A stretch of DNA of 31,914 nt, from positions 1 to 31,914 of the IMG/VR virus record IMGVR_UViG_3300038441_000845; one strand, 5' to 3'. Under the pieces are notes generated by a model that saw only the letters and a program-made list of their open reading frames with translations, was not told where the DNA came from and made no database searches. Positions 1 to 7,161 of this stretch are shown here, piece by piece (positions within the stretch are counted from its first letter, which is position 1; every line of letters starts with the position of its first letter). Both the position numbers and the translations under genes were made by a program. This DNA is from a virus.

Positions 1-1
1 C

Positions 2-379
2 GCGCAGGAATCCAAAGATTGGGCGTATCGTCGCCAGATGGGTAACGGGCCTGCGCGCGGCTTCTGGCAGTTTGAGAAGAACGGCGGTGTCAAAGGCGTG
101 ATGGAACACCCCCTCAAGACTGTGCGCGACCTTGCCCGTCAAGTATGCGCCGCACGTGACTGCCCATGGGATCGCGAAACCATTTGGAACAACTTGGAAC
201 ATGACGACGTGCTGGCCGCTGCGTTCGCCAGGCTCAACCTGTACGGCGATCCCTTCCCGCTCCCGGCAGTCGGCCAGTGCAACGCAGCATGGGAACTCTA
301 CCTGCGCGTGTGGCGACCTGGGCGCCCCCATCCAGAAGAATGGGAGGCGCGTTACGACGCGGCTGTAAATGCGGTGTAA
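2..379 (+). CDS. Lysozyme-like phage protein, 5' end outside the window
   Basis: The reading frame is open from base 2, so the gene begins upstream of the window; the ATG at 38 is internal. The first residues read AQESKDWAYRRQ, followed by a GPARGFWQFE segment and a GGV turn. I recognise this pattern from phage peptidoglycan-degrading proteins, where the Glu after the Gln (QES) would be the catalytic acid. The visible part is about 125 residues and ends at TAA 377-379. The HNH gene overlaps its end by 11 bases, and the spanin genes follow, so the context is a lysis cassette and the protein is a candidate endolysin. A virion-associated lysozyme is the alternative. The family call rests on motif memory, not a search. 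Confidence 0.72.
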   Translation, partial: AQESKDWAYRRQMGNGPARGFWQFEKNGGVKGVMEHPLKTVRDLARQVCAARDCPWDRETIWNNLEHDDVLAAAFARLNLYGDPFPLPAVGQCNAAWELYLRVWRPGRPHPEEWEARYDAAVNAV

Positions 380-902
380 GATCGCTAAAGCCGCGTATGA
401 CAAGCGCAGGCGTGAGGCTAAGGCTGTTGAACTCAAGACCTACGATAAGGTCAGGAATGCGTTGAGGCGAGCTGACCCAGCGTATGCTGAGGCTCAGCGA
501 AAACGCAAAGCTGACTGGCGGTTAAACAACCGTGAAATGTATTTGACGACAAACCGTGAGTATGACGCGAAACAGCTACGCGAGAACCTACAACGGCGAA
601 TTTCAAAGAATTTGCGGCACCGTTTACGTAAAGCAATGCTGGGGCAGACTCGGGGTCTTTCAGCCGTTCGCGACTTGGGGTTGTCAATAAGTGAATTTCG
701 CCAATACATGGAAGGTTTATTTTCCGATGGTATGACTTGGGGGAATTACGGCGAATGGGAAATAGATCACGTTAAGCCGCTGGCACTTTTTGACTTGTCG
801 ATTGATGCTCAGGTGCTGATAGCCTGCAACTACAAGAACCTACAACCTCTGTGGGCTGCGGACAACCGCAAAAAGCACGCCAACTATGGGGGTGTTGTAT
901 GA
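369..902 (+). CDS. HNH-family endonuclease, probably a free-standing homing-type enzyme
   Basis: This 177-residue protein has a very basic N-terminal half (residues 1-90, many Arg and Lys). Its C-terminal HNH core is visible as EIDHVKPLALF with D133 and H134, then NYKNLQPLWAADNRKK with N154, N157 and N166. That is the metal-binding beta-beta-alpha fold that cuts DNA. The Cys pairs that brace many HNH domains are absent. The gene starts inside the end of the lysozyme-like gene and its stop overlaps the Rz start (ATGA at 899-902). The stretch is visibly more AT-rich than its neighbours (TTA codons, A/T third positions), which suggests recent insertion between lysis genes. The alternative is an HNH protein acting in packaging, but the genuine terminase genes lie far away. 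Confidence 0.85.
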   Translation: MRCKIAKAAYDKRRREAKAVELKTYDKVRNALRRADPAYAEAQRKRKADWRLNNREMYLTTNREYDAKQLRENLQRRISKNLRHRLRKAMLGQTRGLSAVRDLGLSISEFRQYMEGLFSDGMTWGNYGEWEIDHVKPLALFDLSIDAQVLIACNYKNLQPLWAADNRKKHANYGGVV

Positions 903-1378
903 TCGCCCCGGCGTGGGTTGCCGCTGCAGCGTTCGCAGTCGGGTTGGGTGCGGGTGCCTGGCTCGCTGACAACGCGCTGAGCGCTGAGCATGAGCAATAC
1001 AAGGCCAGCGTGGCCAAGGACGCAGAAGACCGAGCCTTAGCGGTGCTGCTGGCCCTGCAGTCGGCCGGTGAGCGCGTCAAGGCCGGTGAGGCTGCCGTAT
1101 CCCAACAGAGAGAAGAGAATGCCAAAGCAGATGCAGAAGTTGACCGGCTTAATCGTTGCCTCAAGTCTGGCACTTGCGGGCTGCGGGTCGCGGCAAAGTG
1201 TCCCGGTGTGCCCAACCCCACCAGCGGTGACGGTGCCAGTCGAGATACTGCAGCCGGTGCAAGACTTGATGCCGCTGCTGAATCAAATTATTTGGAGTTC
1301 CGACGACGATACGCCGCACAGCTCGCAACCTTGAAGCTCTGCAAGGTGTACGGTGAAACGCAAAAGCCCCTCAATTGA
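899..1378 (+). CDS. Rz: Inner-membrane spanin (Rz-like)
   Basis: The start is ATG 899, sharing ATGA with the HNH stop and preceded by a GGGGG Shine-Dalgarno; an in-frame ATG at 851 lies inside the HNH gene and is less likely. The 159-residue product opens with a hydrophobic Ala/Val/Gly-rich segment (about residues 4-21) that serves as a signal anchor. A long charged helical region rich in Ala, Glu, Gln and Lys follows, predicted periplasmic and coiled-coil. This is the i-spanin layout. The Rz1-like lipoprotein is encoded in another frame inside it, the classic nested pair. Together they would fuse inner and outer membranes in the last step of lysis. The stop codon lies inside the stem of the terminator at 1367-1382. 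Confidence 0.85.
   Translation: MIAPAWVAAAAFAVGLGAGAWLADNALSAEHEQYKASVAKDAEDRALAVLLALQSAGERVKAGEAAVSQQREENAKADAEVDRLNRCLKSGTCGLRVAAKCPGVPNPTSGDGASRDTAAGARLDAAAESNYLEFRRRYAAQLATLKLCKVYGETQKPLN
1119..1334 (+). CDS. Rz1: Outer-membrane spanin lipoprotein (Rz1-like), nested in Rz
   Basis: This 71-residue protein is read in a shifted frame wholly inside Rz. ATG 1119 is chosen because AGAGAAGAGA lies just upstream and because it gives a standard lipoprotein signal: a basic start (MPKQMQK), a hydrophobic stretch (LTGLIVASSLALA) and the lipobox LAGC. The mature part is Pro-rich (VCPTPPAVTVPVEILQP), as in other Rz1 proteins. The lipidated Cys would anchor it in the outer membrane, where it meets the Rz ectodomain. 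A farther upstream start in the same frame would put charged and Pro residues before the signal peptide and is less plausible. Nesting plus lipobox make the assignment strong. Confidence 0.88.
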   Translation: MPKQMQKLTGLIVASSLALAGCGSRQSVPVCPTPPAVTVPVEILQPVQDLMPLLNQIIWSSDDDTPHSSQP

Positions 1379-1389
1379 GGGGTTTATTT
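1363..1389. terminator. Bidirectional intrinsic terminator after the lysis cassette
   Basis: CCCCTCAATTGAGGGG (1367-1382) is a perfect palindrome with an A tract before it and a T-rich tract after it. It would end transcripts from the lysis genes (plus) and from the two small minus-strand genes. The Rz stop codon TGA (1376-1378) lies in the stem. Confidence 0.8.
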
Positions 1390-1611
1390 AATCCCGTTCT
1401 CTTTCCAGTGTCGCTCAATAACCTGCAGCAAACGTTGCAGTGCAACGGCTCTACCCTCACCAATATTTGCTTGCGCGCCATTCGGGTAAAAACCATCGGG
1501 ATAGATTACGCGATATAGACCGTCAACAAATTCGAATTTTGCGCACATTGGATGCGCTTCAATCTCAGCAATCAAAGCCTTTACGCGTTCTGCATTTTGT
1601 TGTGGGGTCAT
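1384..1611 (-). CDS. Small hypothetical protein (75 aa)
   Basis: I do not recognise a family. The product is 75 residues, mostly helical in appearance, starting MTPQQNAERVKALIAEIEAH and ending in a basic helix. A central YRVIYPDGFYPNG segment looks like a small beta hairpin. Its ATG shares the ATGA overlap (1608-1611) with the stop of the upstream minus-strand gene, so the two are translationally coupled and transcribed from the promoter at 1818-1846. The stop abuts the bidirectional terminator. The pair is an isolated minus-strand unit between lysis and structural genes and is somewhat AT-richer than its surroundings, a typical place for a small accessory gene. Confidence 0.65.
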   Translation of the reverse strand: MTPQQNAERVKALIAEIEAHPMCAKFEFVDGLYRVIYPDGFYPNGAQANIGEGRAVALQRLLQVIERHWKENGIK

Positions 1612-1790
1612 TGTTTAGCCTCCTGATTAATCCGTGCCAGGTACGTCGCCGCTGTTTCAATCACTACTTTTTCAGGGTCGAACATTGCAACATTTGAGTG
1701 CTCATAAAACTCACCAACGACACGACCGTCAGACCTGCGCGTTATGACCCAGCTATTACAGTGGTGCTCAAGTTCTGGAATGTGATCCAT
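1608..1790 (-). CDS. Small hypothetical protein (60 aa)
   Basis: ATG at 1790 is chosen because GGAGG sits 7-8 bases upstream (minus strand); an in-frame ATG at 1829 would leave no such site and would overlap the predicted transcript start. The 60-residue product contains NSWVITRRSDGRVVGEF, which looks like a short beta-hairpin unit, then a C-terminal helix. No family is recognised. It is the first gene of a two-gene minus-strand operon and ends in a 4-base overlap with the next gene. The leader from the predicted transcript start (about 1811) is only about 20 bases. Confidence 0.65.
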   Translation of the reverse strand: MDHIPELEHHCNSWVITRRSDGRVVGEFYEHSNVAMFDPEKVVIETAATYLARINQEAKQ

Positions 1791-1817
1791 GTTAGGTGCC
1801 TCCTTGGGTGTGAGCGA

Positions 1818-1846
1818 ACAATAGACCACTATTTACGGTGGGTCAA
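1818..1846 (-). promoter_or_regulatory. Sigma70-like promoter with operator-like dyad (minus strand)
   Basis: On the minus strand TTGACC (1846-1841) and TATTGT (1823-1818) are separated by exactly 17 bases. The end of the spacer and the -10 form AATAG-TGGT-CTATT, an inverted repeat with a 4-base centre. The same layout recurs at 12011, 14914, 15544 and 19040. It drives the two small genes at 1790-1384. Confidence 0.75.
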
Positions 1847-1894
1847 CAAATTCTTTTAGCGCAAACTATGGGCTCACTCAAAACGAGGTGCATC

Positions 1895-2749
1895 ATGGTC
1901 ACGAGCAACCCGCTACAACTCATCAATACCCCGCAGGTGTTCCCGGTTCCCGGTGGGATTTCCGGCAGCGCGCAACTACTCATTCAATTTGAAACCGCCC
2001 CGACCGCTGGCACCGTCACAGTGGAACGTCGTGCGCCTGGCGTGGCAGCGTGGTCACCGCTGGTCAAAGGCACCGCCAAGAGCATCACAAGCGGCGCTCT
2101 AAGCTTGCGCGTTGACGGCGTTGTGGGCTCTCTGCGTGTGACGTTCACCGGGTTGACTGGTGGCGCTGCACCAATCTTGTGGGTCGACACCAACCCAACG
2201 CCGCAAGGTCTGTTCAATGGCCTGGCAGCGGTCACCACGCAGCCCTATACCGAAGCGAACGTAAAGAACGGGGTGCAGTTCAACGTGCGCGCAGTTTGGC
2301 CGCTGGGTGATGTCATCGCCCCTGCAGGTATCAAAAAGATTTGGTTTAAGACTGGTGCAAAGCAGGTCATCGTCAAGCTGCGTGAGGTGCAGTACGTAGC
2401 AGAAGAGTTAAAGCTTGAACTGTTCAAGACGCCAACCGGCGTGACTCTTGGCACTGACCTCACCGTGCACAACTACAACGGGGTGTCGCCAGTCGCAACA
2501 ACGGTGCTCGCCAAGAAGAACGTTACGACTACAACCAACGGAACTGCGTTTGATAATGGTGACCCCGAATACTTTTTTGGGTCAGCAAACGCACCGCAGC
2601 GCGCAGCCGCATCAATCCCTCAAGGTCGGGAGCGCATCCTGCCTGCTAACTCTGAGTTCTTGATTGTCATCACCAACACCGGGACCGGTGACGCCCGCGT
2701 CCAATACTTCCTTGATTGGTACGAGGGCGACTCTGATATCCCGCTTTAA
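1895..2749 (+). CDS. Putative virion structural protein (284 aa)
   Basis: ATG 1895 is chosen over 1838 or 1868 because of an ACGAGG site with good spacing (TGCATC before ATG). The product is beta-rich, with repeated Thr/Val/Gly strands, a Pro-rich opening (TPQVFPVPGGISGSAQ) and few Cys. The end reads VQYFLDWYEGDSDIPL. This composition is typical of phage tail, fibre-base or decoration proteins. I recognise the general style but not a named family, so structural protein is an inference. It stands alone on the plus strand, between the small minus-strand unit and the replication block. Its stop codon overlaps the stop of the convergent DNA polymerase gene in the shared TTAA at 2746-2749. Confidence 0.6.
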   Translation: MVTSNPLQLINTPQVFPVPGGISGSAQLLIQFETAPTAGTVTVERRAPGVAAWSPLVKGTAKSITSGALSLRVDGVVGSLRVTFTGLTGGAAPILWVDTNPTPQGLFNGLAAVTTQPYTEANVKNGVQFNVRAVWPLGDVIAPAGIKKIWFKTGAKQVIVKLREVQYVAEELKLELFKTPTGVTLGTDLTVHNYNGVSPVATTVLAKKNVTTTTNGTAFDNGDPEYFFGSANAPQRAAASIPQGRERILPANSEFLIVITNTGTGDARVQYFLDWYEGDSDIPL

Positions 2750-4689
2750 CGAACGCCGATAGTCCCAAGCATTTTGTAAGCTTCGCGCTCATAAAATGCA
2801 TAGTCGATGTCATCCGGCAGCGTGCTTGGTAACCGCATGCATGGCACGCTGCCGGTGCTTCCCGCAACCATGTTGCCCACGGTCTGGCCGTTGCGCAGTT
2901 TGGTTGACCTGATGGCGTGGGTTGAGTTCTTGCCGTAATACCACCGCACCGTCTTGCCGAGCACTTCGCCGGTCCCTTCCCAATACCCGCCACCTGAGCA
3001 CGTGGCAACCGTTAGAAACTTCCTGATGTCAGTGCACCCCCTGATGGTCGTATAGAGCGGGGTGCCCCTGGCAAGGAACGCAATCACCGCGTCTGAGCAG
3101 ATATCAATGTCAGGGTTCTTGCCGGTCGGGCTTGCCTCGGGCGATACGCCAGACTCACCAAAGCAACCCTTGGCCTTGTGCGTGCCGTCAGGTTTGAAGG
3201 CGATGTAATTGTTGACGTCGCGGCTGAATACGGCGGTGTATTTGGTTTCCTCGGTTTCCAGGCCGGTGGCCGCTTCCCATGCGCGCAGGATCGCGTCACG
3301 GGTCGCCTCAAGCCCTGCAGGTGTCTTGACGATAATGCCGTCTGTGTTGGCCGACACGACCGGGATACCCGCCAGTTCCATGTCTTCAATGAGCATGAGC
3401 AGCGCAAGTTGCCCGGTGATGGTGGTCCTGATAAGTAGCTCAGGGGCAAACAGAATTGAGTATTTCGAGCCGAGTTTGCCGAACGCGCCGTTGAGTACAA
3501 TCTTGAGACTGTCTGCGATGGTCTTCCAACGCTTAGCACCCTCGGTGTCGCCGGCCTTCTTGCAGGCGCTGGCCATGTTCTTAGCGTGCAAACGCTCAAC
3601 ATACACGCTGCGATAGATCGCCCCGAACGCCTCACCGATTGCACCGGGATACATGTTCATCAACAGGATGAGTGACGGGTAATAACTCGCAACGTCGTGG
3701 TCTGACAGCGACCACTTGCCCGGTTCCGTCAGGTGAAATATTGACTTCTCTTGGCTGTGCAACCCACCTATGCCGAACTTGTAGACGCTTGAGCCCATCG
3801 CAGGGCGCAGCGCGGCAACGGCTGGGGGAATGATGATCCCCGTTTTGATCTTGCGGCCGTCAGCGTCTAGAACCTCATCGGTGTCACCTGGCATCTTGAG
3901 CTGGTCGACGTCGTTGACGGTGAAGGCATTCGTCAGCACCGTGGCCAACACTTGCTGCATTTGCTGGGTTCTAAACTTGATGAACGGCGGGGCTTGGTAG
4001 TGGAACTGATACCCGTGCGGGTAGCTCACCTTCTGCGGTCGGTAGCCGAGCTTTGCAATGATTGTGGCTTCACTGATTTGGGCGTCTGACTTGCTCATGA
4101 CGTCAACACCGAGGTCTGCCGATATCTGGCGGCGTAGCTCAAGGCGACCCTTGATGGTTTCCTGCAGCCCTTTGGTGCCGGCCAGGTCGTTTCCGCAGTA
4201 GTTCTCGGTGATATCCATTTCATCAACGGTGAGGTTGGCCATTGGGTCAACCGGCAGGTCTTGCAGGGTTTCAGAGTGCATGCGCCCCATGTACATCTTG
4301 AGACCGATGCCCACGCCTGGGGCCACCTCAAACAAGTCGATGTGCTTGAGCCAGTTGAGTTCTGGAATGTTGTTCTGCTTGTAGAACTGCCAGCCCCTCA
4401 CGCGCCCAACGATAATGCTGTCACTGTAAGCCTTGAGGCTTGCGCACAGGTCGCGGCTCGTGATGTTCGGGTTGCTCGTGATGAGGTGCAGGCAGGCAGC
4501 AATCATCGGCACGTCATAGTGGTTGCCGTTGAACGTGACGATTTCGTTAGCGGCCAGGAAGAACCGCAGGCCCATCACATTGGGCACCTGCCAGTGCGGG
4601 CGAACCTCAAAGCTGTAGCCGGGGGCTTTGACCAAGAAATAATTGCGGTAACACTCAACGTCTGTCTGCGCCTGGGGGTAATTGCCCAT
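2746..4689 (-). CDS. Family B DNA polymerase with 3'-5' exonuclease domain
   Basis: This 647-residue replicative polymerase is compact for family B. Exonuclease motifs: Exo I DVE (D10, E12), Exo II NGNHYD (N54-D59), Exo III YCGND (Y164, D168). A GGLH element near residues 308-311 links to the polymerase domain. Motif A is D332 in DVASYYPSL, motif B is KIVLNGAFG (K396, N400, G404), and motif C is SANTDGI (D450). Motif C carries Asn where most family B enzymes have Asp (DTDS). All exonuclease acids are present, so proofreading should work. It is the last gene of the minus-strand replication block and is preceded by a terminator-like hairpin (4706-4729). The start codon has only a weak GAG-type ribosome site, so expression may be low or coupled. 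Confidence 0.92.
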   Translation of the reverse strand: MGNYPQAQTDVECYRNYFLVKAPGYSFEVRPHWQVPNVMGLRFFLAANEIVTFNGNHYDVPMIAACLHLITSNPNITSRDLCASLKAYSDSIIVGRVRGWQFYKQNNIPELNWLKHIDLFEVAPGVGIGLKMYMGRMHSETLQDLPVDPMANLTVDEMDITENYCGNDLAGTKGLQETIKGRLELRRQISADLGVDVMSKSDAQISEATIIAKLGYRPQKVSYPHGYQFHYQAPPFIKFRTQQMQQVLATVLTNAFTVNDVDQLKMPGDTDEVLDADGRKIKTGIIIPPAVAALRPAMGSSVYKFGIGGLHSQEKSIFHLTEPGKWSLSDHDVASYYPSLILLMNMYPGAIGEAFGAIYRSVYVERLHAKNMASACKKAGDTEGAKRWKTIADSLKIVLNGAFGKLGSKYSILFAPELLIRTTITGQLALLMLIEDMELAGIPVVSANTDGIIVKTPAGLEATRDAILRAWEAATGLETEETKYTAVFSRDVNNYIAFKPDGTHKAKGCFGESGVSPEASPTGKNPDIDICSDAVIAFLARGTPLYTTIRGCTDIRKFLTVATCSGGGYWEGTGEVLGKTVRWYYGKNSTHAIRSTKLRNGQTVGNMVAGSTGSVPCMRLPSTLPDDIDYAFYEREAYKMLGTIGVR

Positions 4690-4705
4690 GTCGGTGCACT
4701 CAAAG

Positions 4706-4729
4706 AAAACCCCGGACTTGCCGGGGTTT
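4706..4729. terminator. Terminator-like hairpin between ssDNA-binding protein and polymerase genes
   Basis: CCCCGG (4710-4715) pairs with CCGGGG (4721-4726) around ACTTG, flanked by A and T runs on both sides. Read on the minus strand, a TTTTCTTT tract follows the stem, 17 bases before the polymerase ATG. It would reduce read-through from the abundant ssDNA-binding protein gene into the polymerase gene. Confidence 0.7.
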
Positions 4730-4747
4730 GGTGGTTGGGAGGTTGGG

Positions 4748-5995
4748 TTATGCGACTTGCATCATACCCGCTGCGATCAACTGTTGGTCGGTCATGCCTG
4801 GCTGCGTCAGCCACTGTTCACGGGTGTAGCCTTGCGCGGCTGCCGTCATGATGTAGGTTGGTGCAATGGCCGCTTGGGTGAACTGTGGGTTCGGGGTAGC
4901 CATCTGCATTACAGGCTGCTGAGGTGCCGGGTTGATAGGCGCCTGCATCTGCGGTTGATTGCCCATCGGCGCAGGCTGCTGCATTTGCATCTGCGGTTGA
5001 TTGCCCATCGGCGCAGGCTGCTGCATTTGCATCTGCGGTTGAGGCGCCGGGGCTTGCATCTGCATTACAGGTTGTTGCGGAGCTGGTGCGGCCATCTGAG
5101 GTGCAGGGGTGCTGATGGTCATATAACCGTTAGTGACCAACCACGTATCATCCTGGCCGTTGGCGTTCCACTGTTCGCGGGTGTGGCCTTGAGCCAACGC
5201 GGTCATTGTGTAGACCGGTGCGGCAGGGGCCTGCATCTGCATTTGTGGTTGCTGCACCATCTGAGGCTGCGGCGCTGGGGTCATTGCCGGCTGCTGGCCT
5301 TGTGGGGCTGGTTGGCCAGGCATTGCGATAGACGCAACCGGCGCAGTGGTCGACATGCCTGGCGGGATGTAGCCGGCAACCGGTGCTGCGAACATGGTAG
5401 CAGCGTCTGGCCCGCTGGTGATCTTGGCACCGTGGCCAACCAGTTGGCAGCCGTCAGGGTTCACGAACAGACCCGGCTTGCTGTTGCCCTGGCCCGTCCA
5501 GCCGTTACCCTTGATATCCAGCGAGACACGAACGAATTTGCCGGTATGGATTTGTTCCATTTCGGTGATTGGGGTGTTGTTGGCCAGGCCGTCATAGCAG
5601 CGAACCGGTGCAGCGTAGGTGCTGACCTGCACGATGTAGCAGCCGGCCCATCCTTCTTTGTTGGCGTGAGGTTTGCCGTTGAGGTCAACGCCGTCACCAT
5701 CCTTGACCTTGAAGGCGAAATCGGAACGCACGCAACCCTCATTGGTGGCGTTCGGGTTCCAGCCTTGCGGGAAGAGCTGCGGGAACGTCGCTGCCGCTTC
5801 CTGCTTGATCGCGCAAATCATCGGCCAGGTTTCAGGGTCGCGTTTATCGAACGCAACGTTGAACCACCAGTTGAAGGACGGTTGCCCATCGTTGCCGGTC
5901 TTTTGGGTCTTGCCGTCGTCCATCATCACAGGCGACTTGTACAGCGGGTTACCTTGAACGATACGGCCAACAGGGGAGAGCATTTTGATAGGCAT
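4748..5995 (-). CDS. DUF2815-like ssDNA-binding protein with repetitive C-terminal tail
   Basis: ATG 5995 is the second ATG of an ATGACAATG start; AAGGA (6009-6005) sits 9 bases before it but only 3 before the first ATG. Residues 1-200 resemble the phage DUF2815 ssDNA-binding family: an opening GRIVQGNPLY, WWFNVAF, a conserved aromatic/Gly-rich barrel, and FVRVSLDIKGNGWTGQG. Residues 200-415 are a Pro/Gln/Met/Ala-rich tail holding two related motifs (YTMTALAQGHTREQW and YIMTAAAQGYTREQW, each followed by a Leu-x3-Gly-Tyr/Met-Met end). Between them lie 14-residue QMQMQQPAPMGNQP repeats. The likely role is coating ssDNA during replication and recombination. It sits between a Cas4-like nuclease and the polymerase, which fits. 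The tail motifs may contact partner proteins (inference). Confidence 0.78.
   Translation of the reverse strand: MPIKMLSPVGRIVQGNPLYKSPVMMDDGKTQKTGNDGQPSFNWWFNVAFDKRDPETWPMICAIKQEAAATFPQLFPQGWNPNATNEGCVRSDFAFKVKDGDGVDLNGKPHANKEGWAGCYIVQVSTYAAPVRCYDGLANNTPITEMEQIHTGKFVRVSLDIKGNGWTGQGNSKPGLFVNPDGCQLVGHGAKITSGPDAATMFAAPVAGYIPPGMSTTAPVASIAMPGQPAPQGQQPAMTPAPQPQMVQQPQMQMQAPAAPVYTMTALAQGHTREQWNANGQDDTWLVTNGYMTISTPAPQMAAPAPQQPVMQMQAPAPQPQMQMQQPAPMGNQPQMQMQQPAPMGNQPQMQAPINPAPQQPVMQMATPNPQFTQAAIAPTYIMTAAAQGYTREQWLTQPGMTDQQLIAAGMMQVA
4945..5042. repeat. Tandem 42-bp repeats in the ssDNA-binding protein gene
   Basis: A 42-base unit starting GCATCTGCGG repeats exactly at 4945-4986 and 4987-5028, then breaks off in a third partial copy to about 5042. 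It encodes 14-residue Gln/Met/Pro-rich repeats. Exact identity suggests recent slippage or recombination. Confidence 0.9.
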
Positions 5996-6001
5996 TGTCA
6001 T

Positions 6002-7159
6002 TTATCCTTGGTTAAAAAGTTTGTCAGCGTGATTGTCTGCCAGGCGTCTCAATTTGAGGCTGCCAGGTTTGCGCACTGTGAAACCATCAAGCACAGTGCC
6101 GGGTATTTTCGCCTTGGCCTGGGTGGGTGTCAAAGCGGTTAGCGGTTTAGCGATGTCCACGCCCAACACTTTGGCGAGCGCAATAGCCTGTTCGGCCTTG
6201 CCATCAATCCAAGCGAGCTTGCCGGTGCCACCGCTGTATTCAAAGTTGCGGTGTACGAACCCCTCTTTCTGGATTGCGTGGGTCAACTTGCCTTCAAGGC
6301 CAGCTTGTCGGGCTTCCATCACCTTGATAGCGCGGTCCAACCTGCGAAGCTCTGCGGCAGCCTGGTCGGCTGTCAGCTCAAGTGCACCGTGGTCAGTCGA
6401 TACGTCGATCAGTTGTAGCGATGCCGCCTGCAGTGTCGCGCAGTTGGCGTTGGCCGAGCAGTTGAGGCAATGAGGGCCTGCAGTAAATGCGCCCTTTTCG
6501 CTGCCAACAGTCAGGCTGTACTTGCCATCCCGATACGCAATCGCGTGCTCTGCTGCAGTGCGCAGGCGGTGCATGTAAGGAATCAGCTTTTCACTGTTGA
6601 CGCGCCAGGTCTTCACTGTGTCGTGACCGTAGCCACGTGGCTGCACAATGGTCATTTCAACCATAAAGTGTTCGGTGAAAGGTCCGTGAATCGCCTGCAG
6701 ATAATCCAGCACCCCACGCACATAGGCCAGCAACTGCCAAAGCTCGAAAGGGTCAACCGGCACATAGCCAAGCTTCAAGTCAGCAACCCGCATGATGCGC
6801 TTCACAGCGTCCCAAGACCAAGCGTCAACGGTGCCCCCGCATTCCTTATGAATGCTTGGAATTGCAACCTGCGACTCAAGGTAAACCGGCGAACCCCAAG
6901 ACCGCAGAACCGCCAGGTACTCAGCCACGCCGTCTAGAATTTCCTCAGTCAGCTCAACGCCGTTGGGTGCTATCGTACCTTCTGGAACGGGGCGGTTGTT
7001 GCCAATCTCGTACGCCGCCCAATGCCCTGCAATCCCTTCCTCACGAACCTCGTTGTCATTGGGGAGTTCGGGAAAGCGAGCCGCCAAAGTGGCATAGCCC
7101 GCGCACCGAACCCACAACCCAGCCGCGCTGGGGCGCAAAGTGAATTGTGGGGTGCTCAT
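6002..7159 (-). CDS. Cas4-like PD-(D/E)XK nuclease with predicted 4Fe-4S cluster (DUF2800 type)
   Basis: This 385-residue protein matches the DUF2800 phage nuclease layout. The N-terminus reads RPSAAGLWVRCAG (C19), then GHWAAYE with H46, GTVDAWSW with D112, VADLKLG with D127 and K129, and Q142 in WQLLAYVRG. These give the H...D...DxK...Q active-site set of RecB/Cas4-type nucleases. C19 plus C231, C234 and C240 (CX2CX5C) match the 4Fe-4S ligand spacing of Cas4 and AddB nucleases. The C-terminal part is a long helical region (AELRRLDRAIKVMEARQ). It precedes the ssDNA-binding protein and polymerase genes, so a role in DNA end processing or recombination-dependent replication fits. The ribosome site is weak; coupling to the upstream gene (stop 7162) is likely. 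Confidence 0.82.
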   Translation of the reverse strand: MSTPQFTLRPSAAGLWVRCAGYATLAARFPELPNDNEVREEGIAGHWAAYEIGNNRPVPEGTIAPNGVELTEEILDGVAEYLAVLRSWGSPVYLESQVAIPSIHKECGGTVDAWSWDAVKRIMRVADLKLGYVPVDPFELWQLLAYVRGVLDYLQAIHGPFTEHFMVEMTIVQPRGYGHDTVKTWRVNSEKLIPYMHRLRTAAEHAIAYRDGKYSLTVGSEKGAFTAGPHCLNCSANANCATLQAASLQLIDVSTDHGALELTADQAAAELRRLDRAIKVMEARQAGLEGKLTHAIQKEGFVHRNFEYSGGTGKLAWIDGKAEQAIALAKVLGVDIAKPLTALTPTQAKAKIPGTVLDGFTVRKPGSLKLRRLADNHADKLFNQG

Positions 7160-7161
7160 GA

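Noticed and set aside
4682-6142. Long plus-strand open frame (486 codons) opposite the polymerase end and ssDNA-binding protein gene
   Set aside because: Leu/His/Arg/Gly-rich shadow of the repetitive ssDNA-binding protein gene; no ribosome site or recognisable domain, and the minus-strand frame has a family match.
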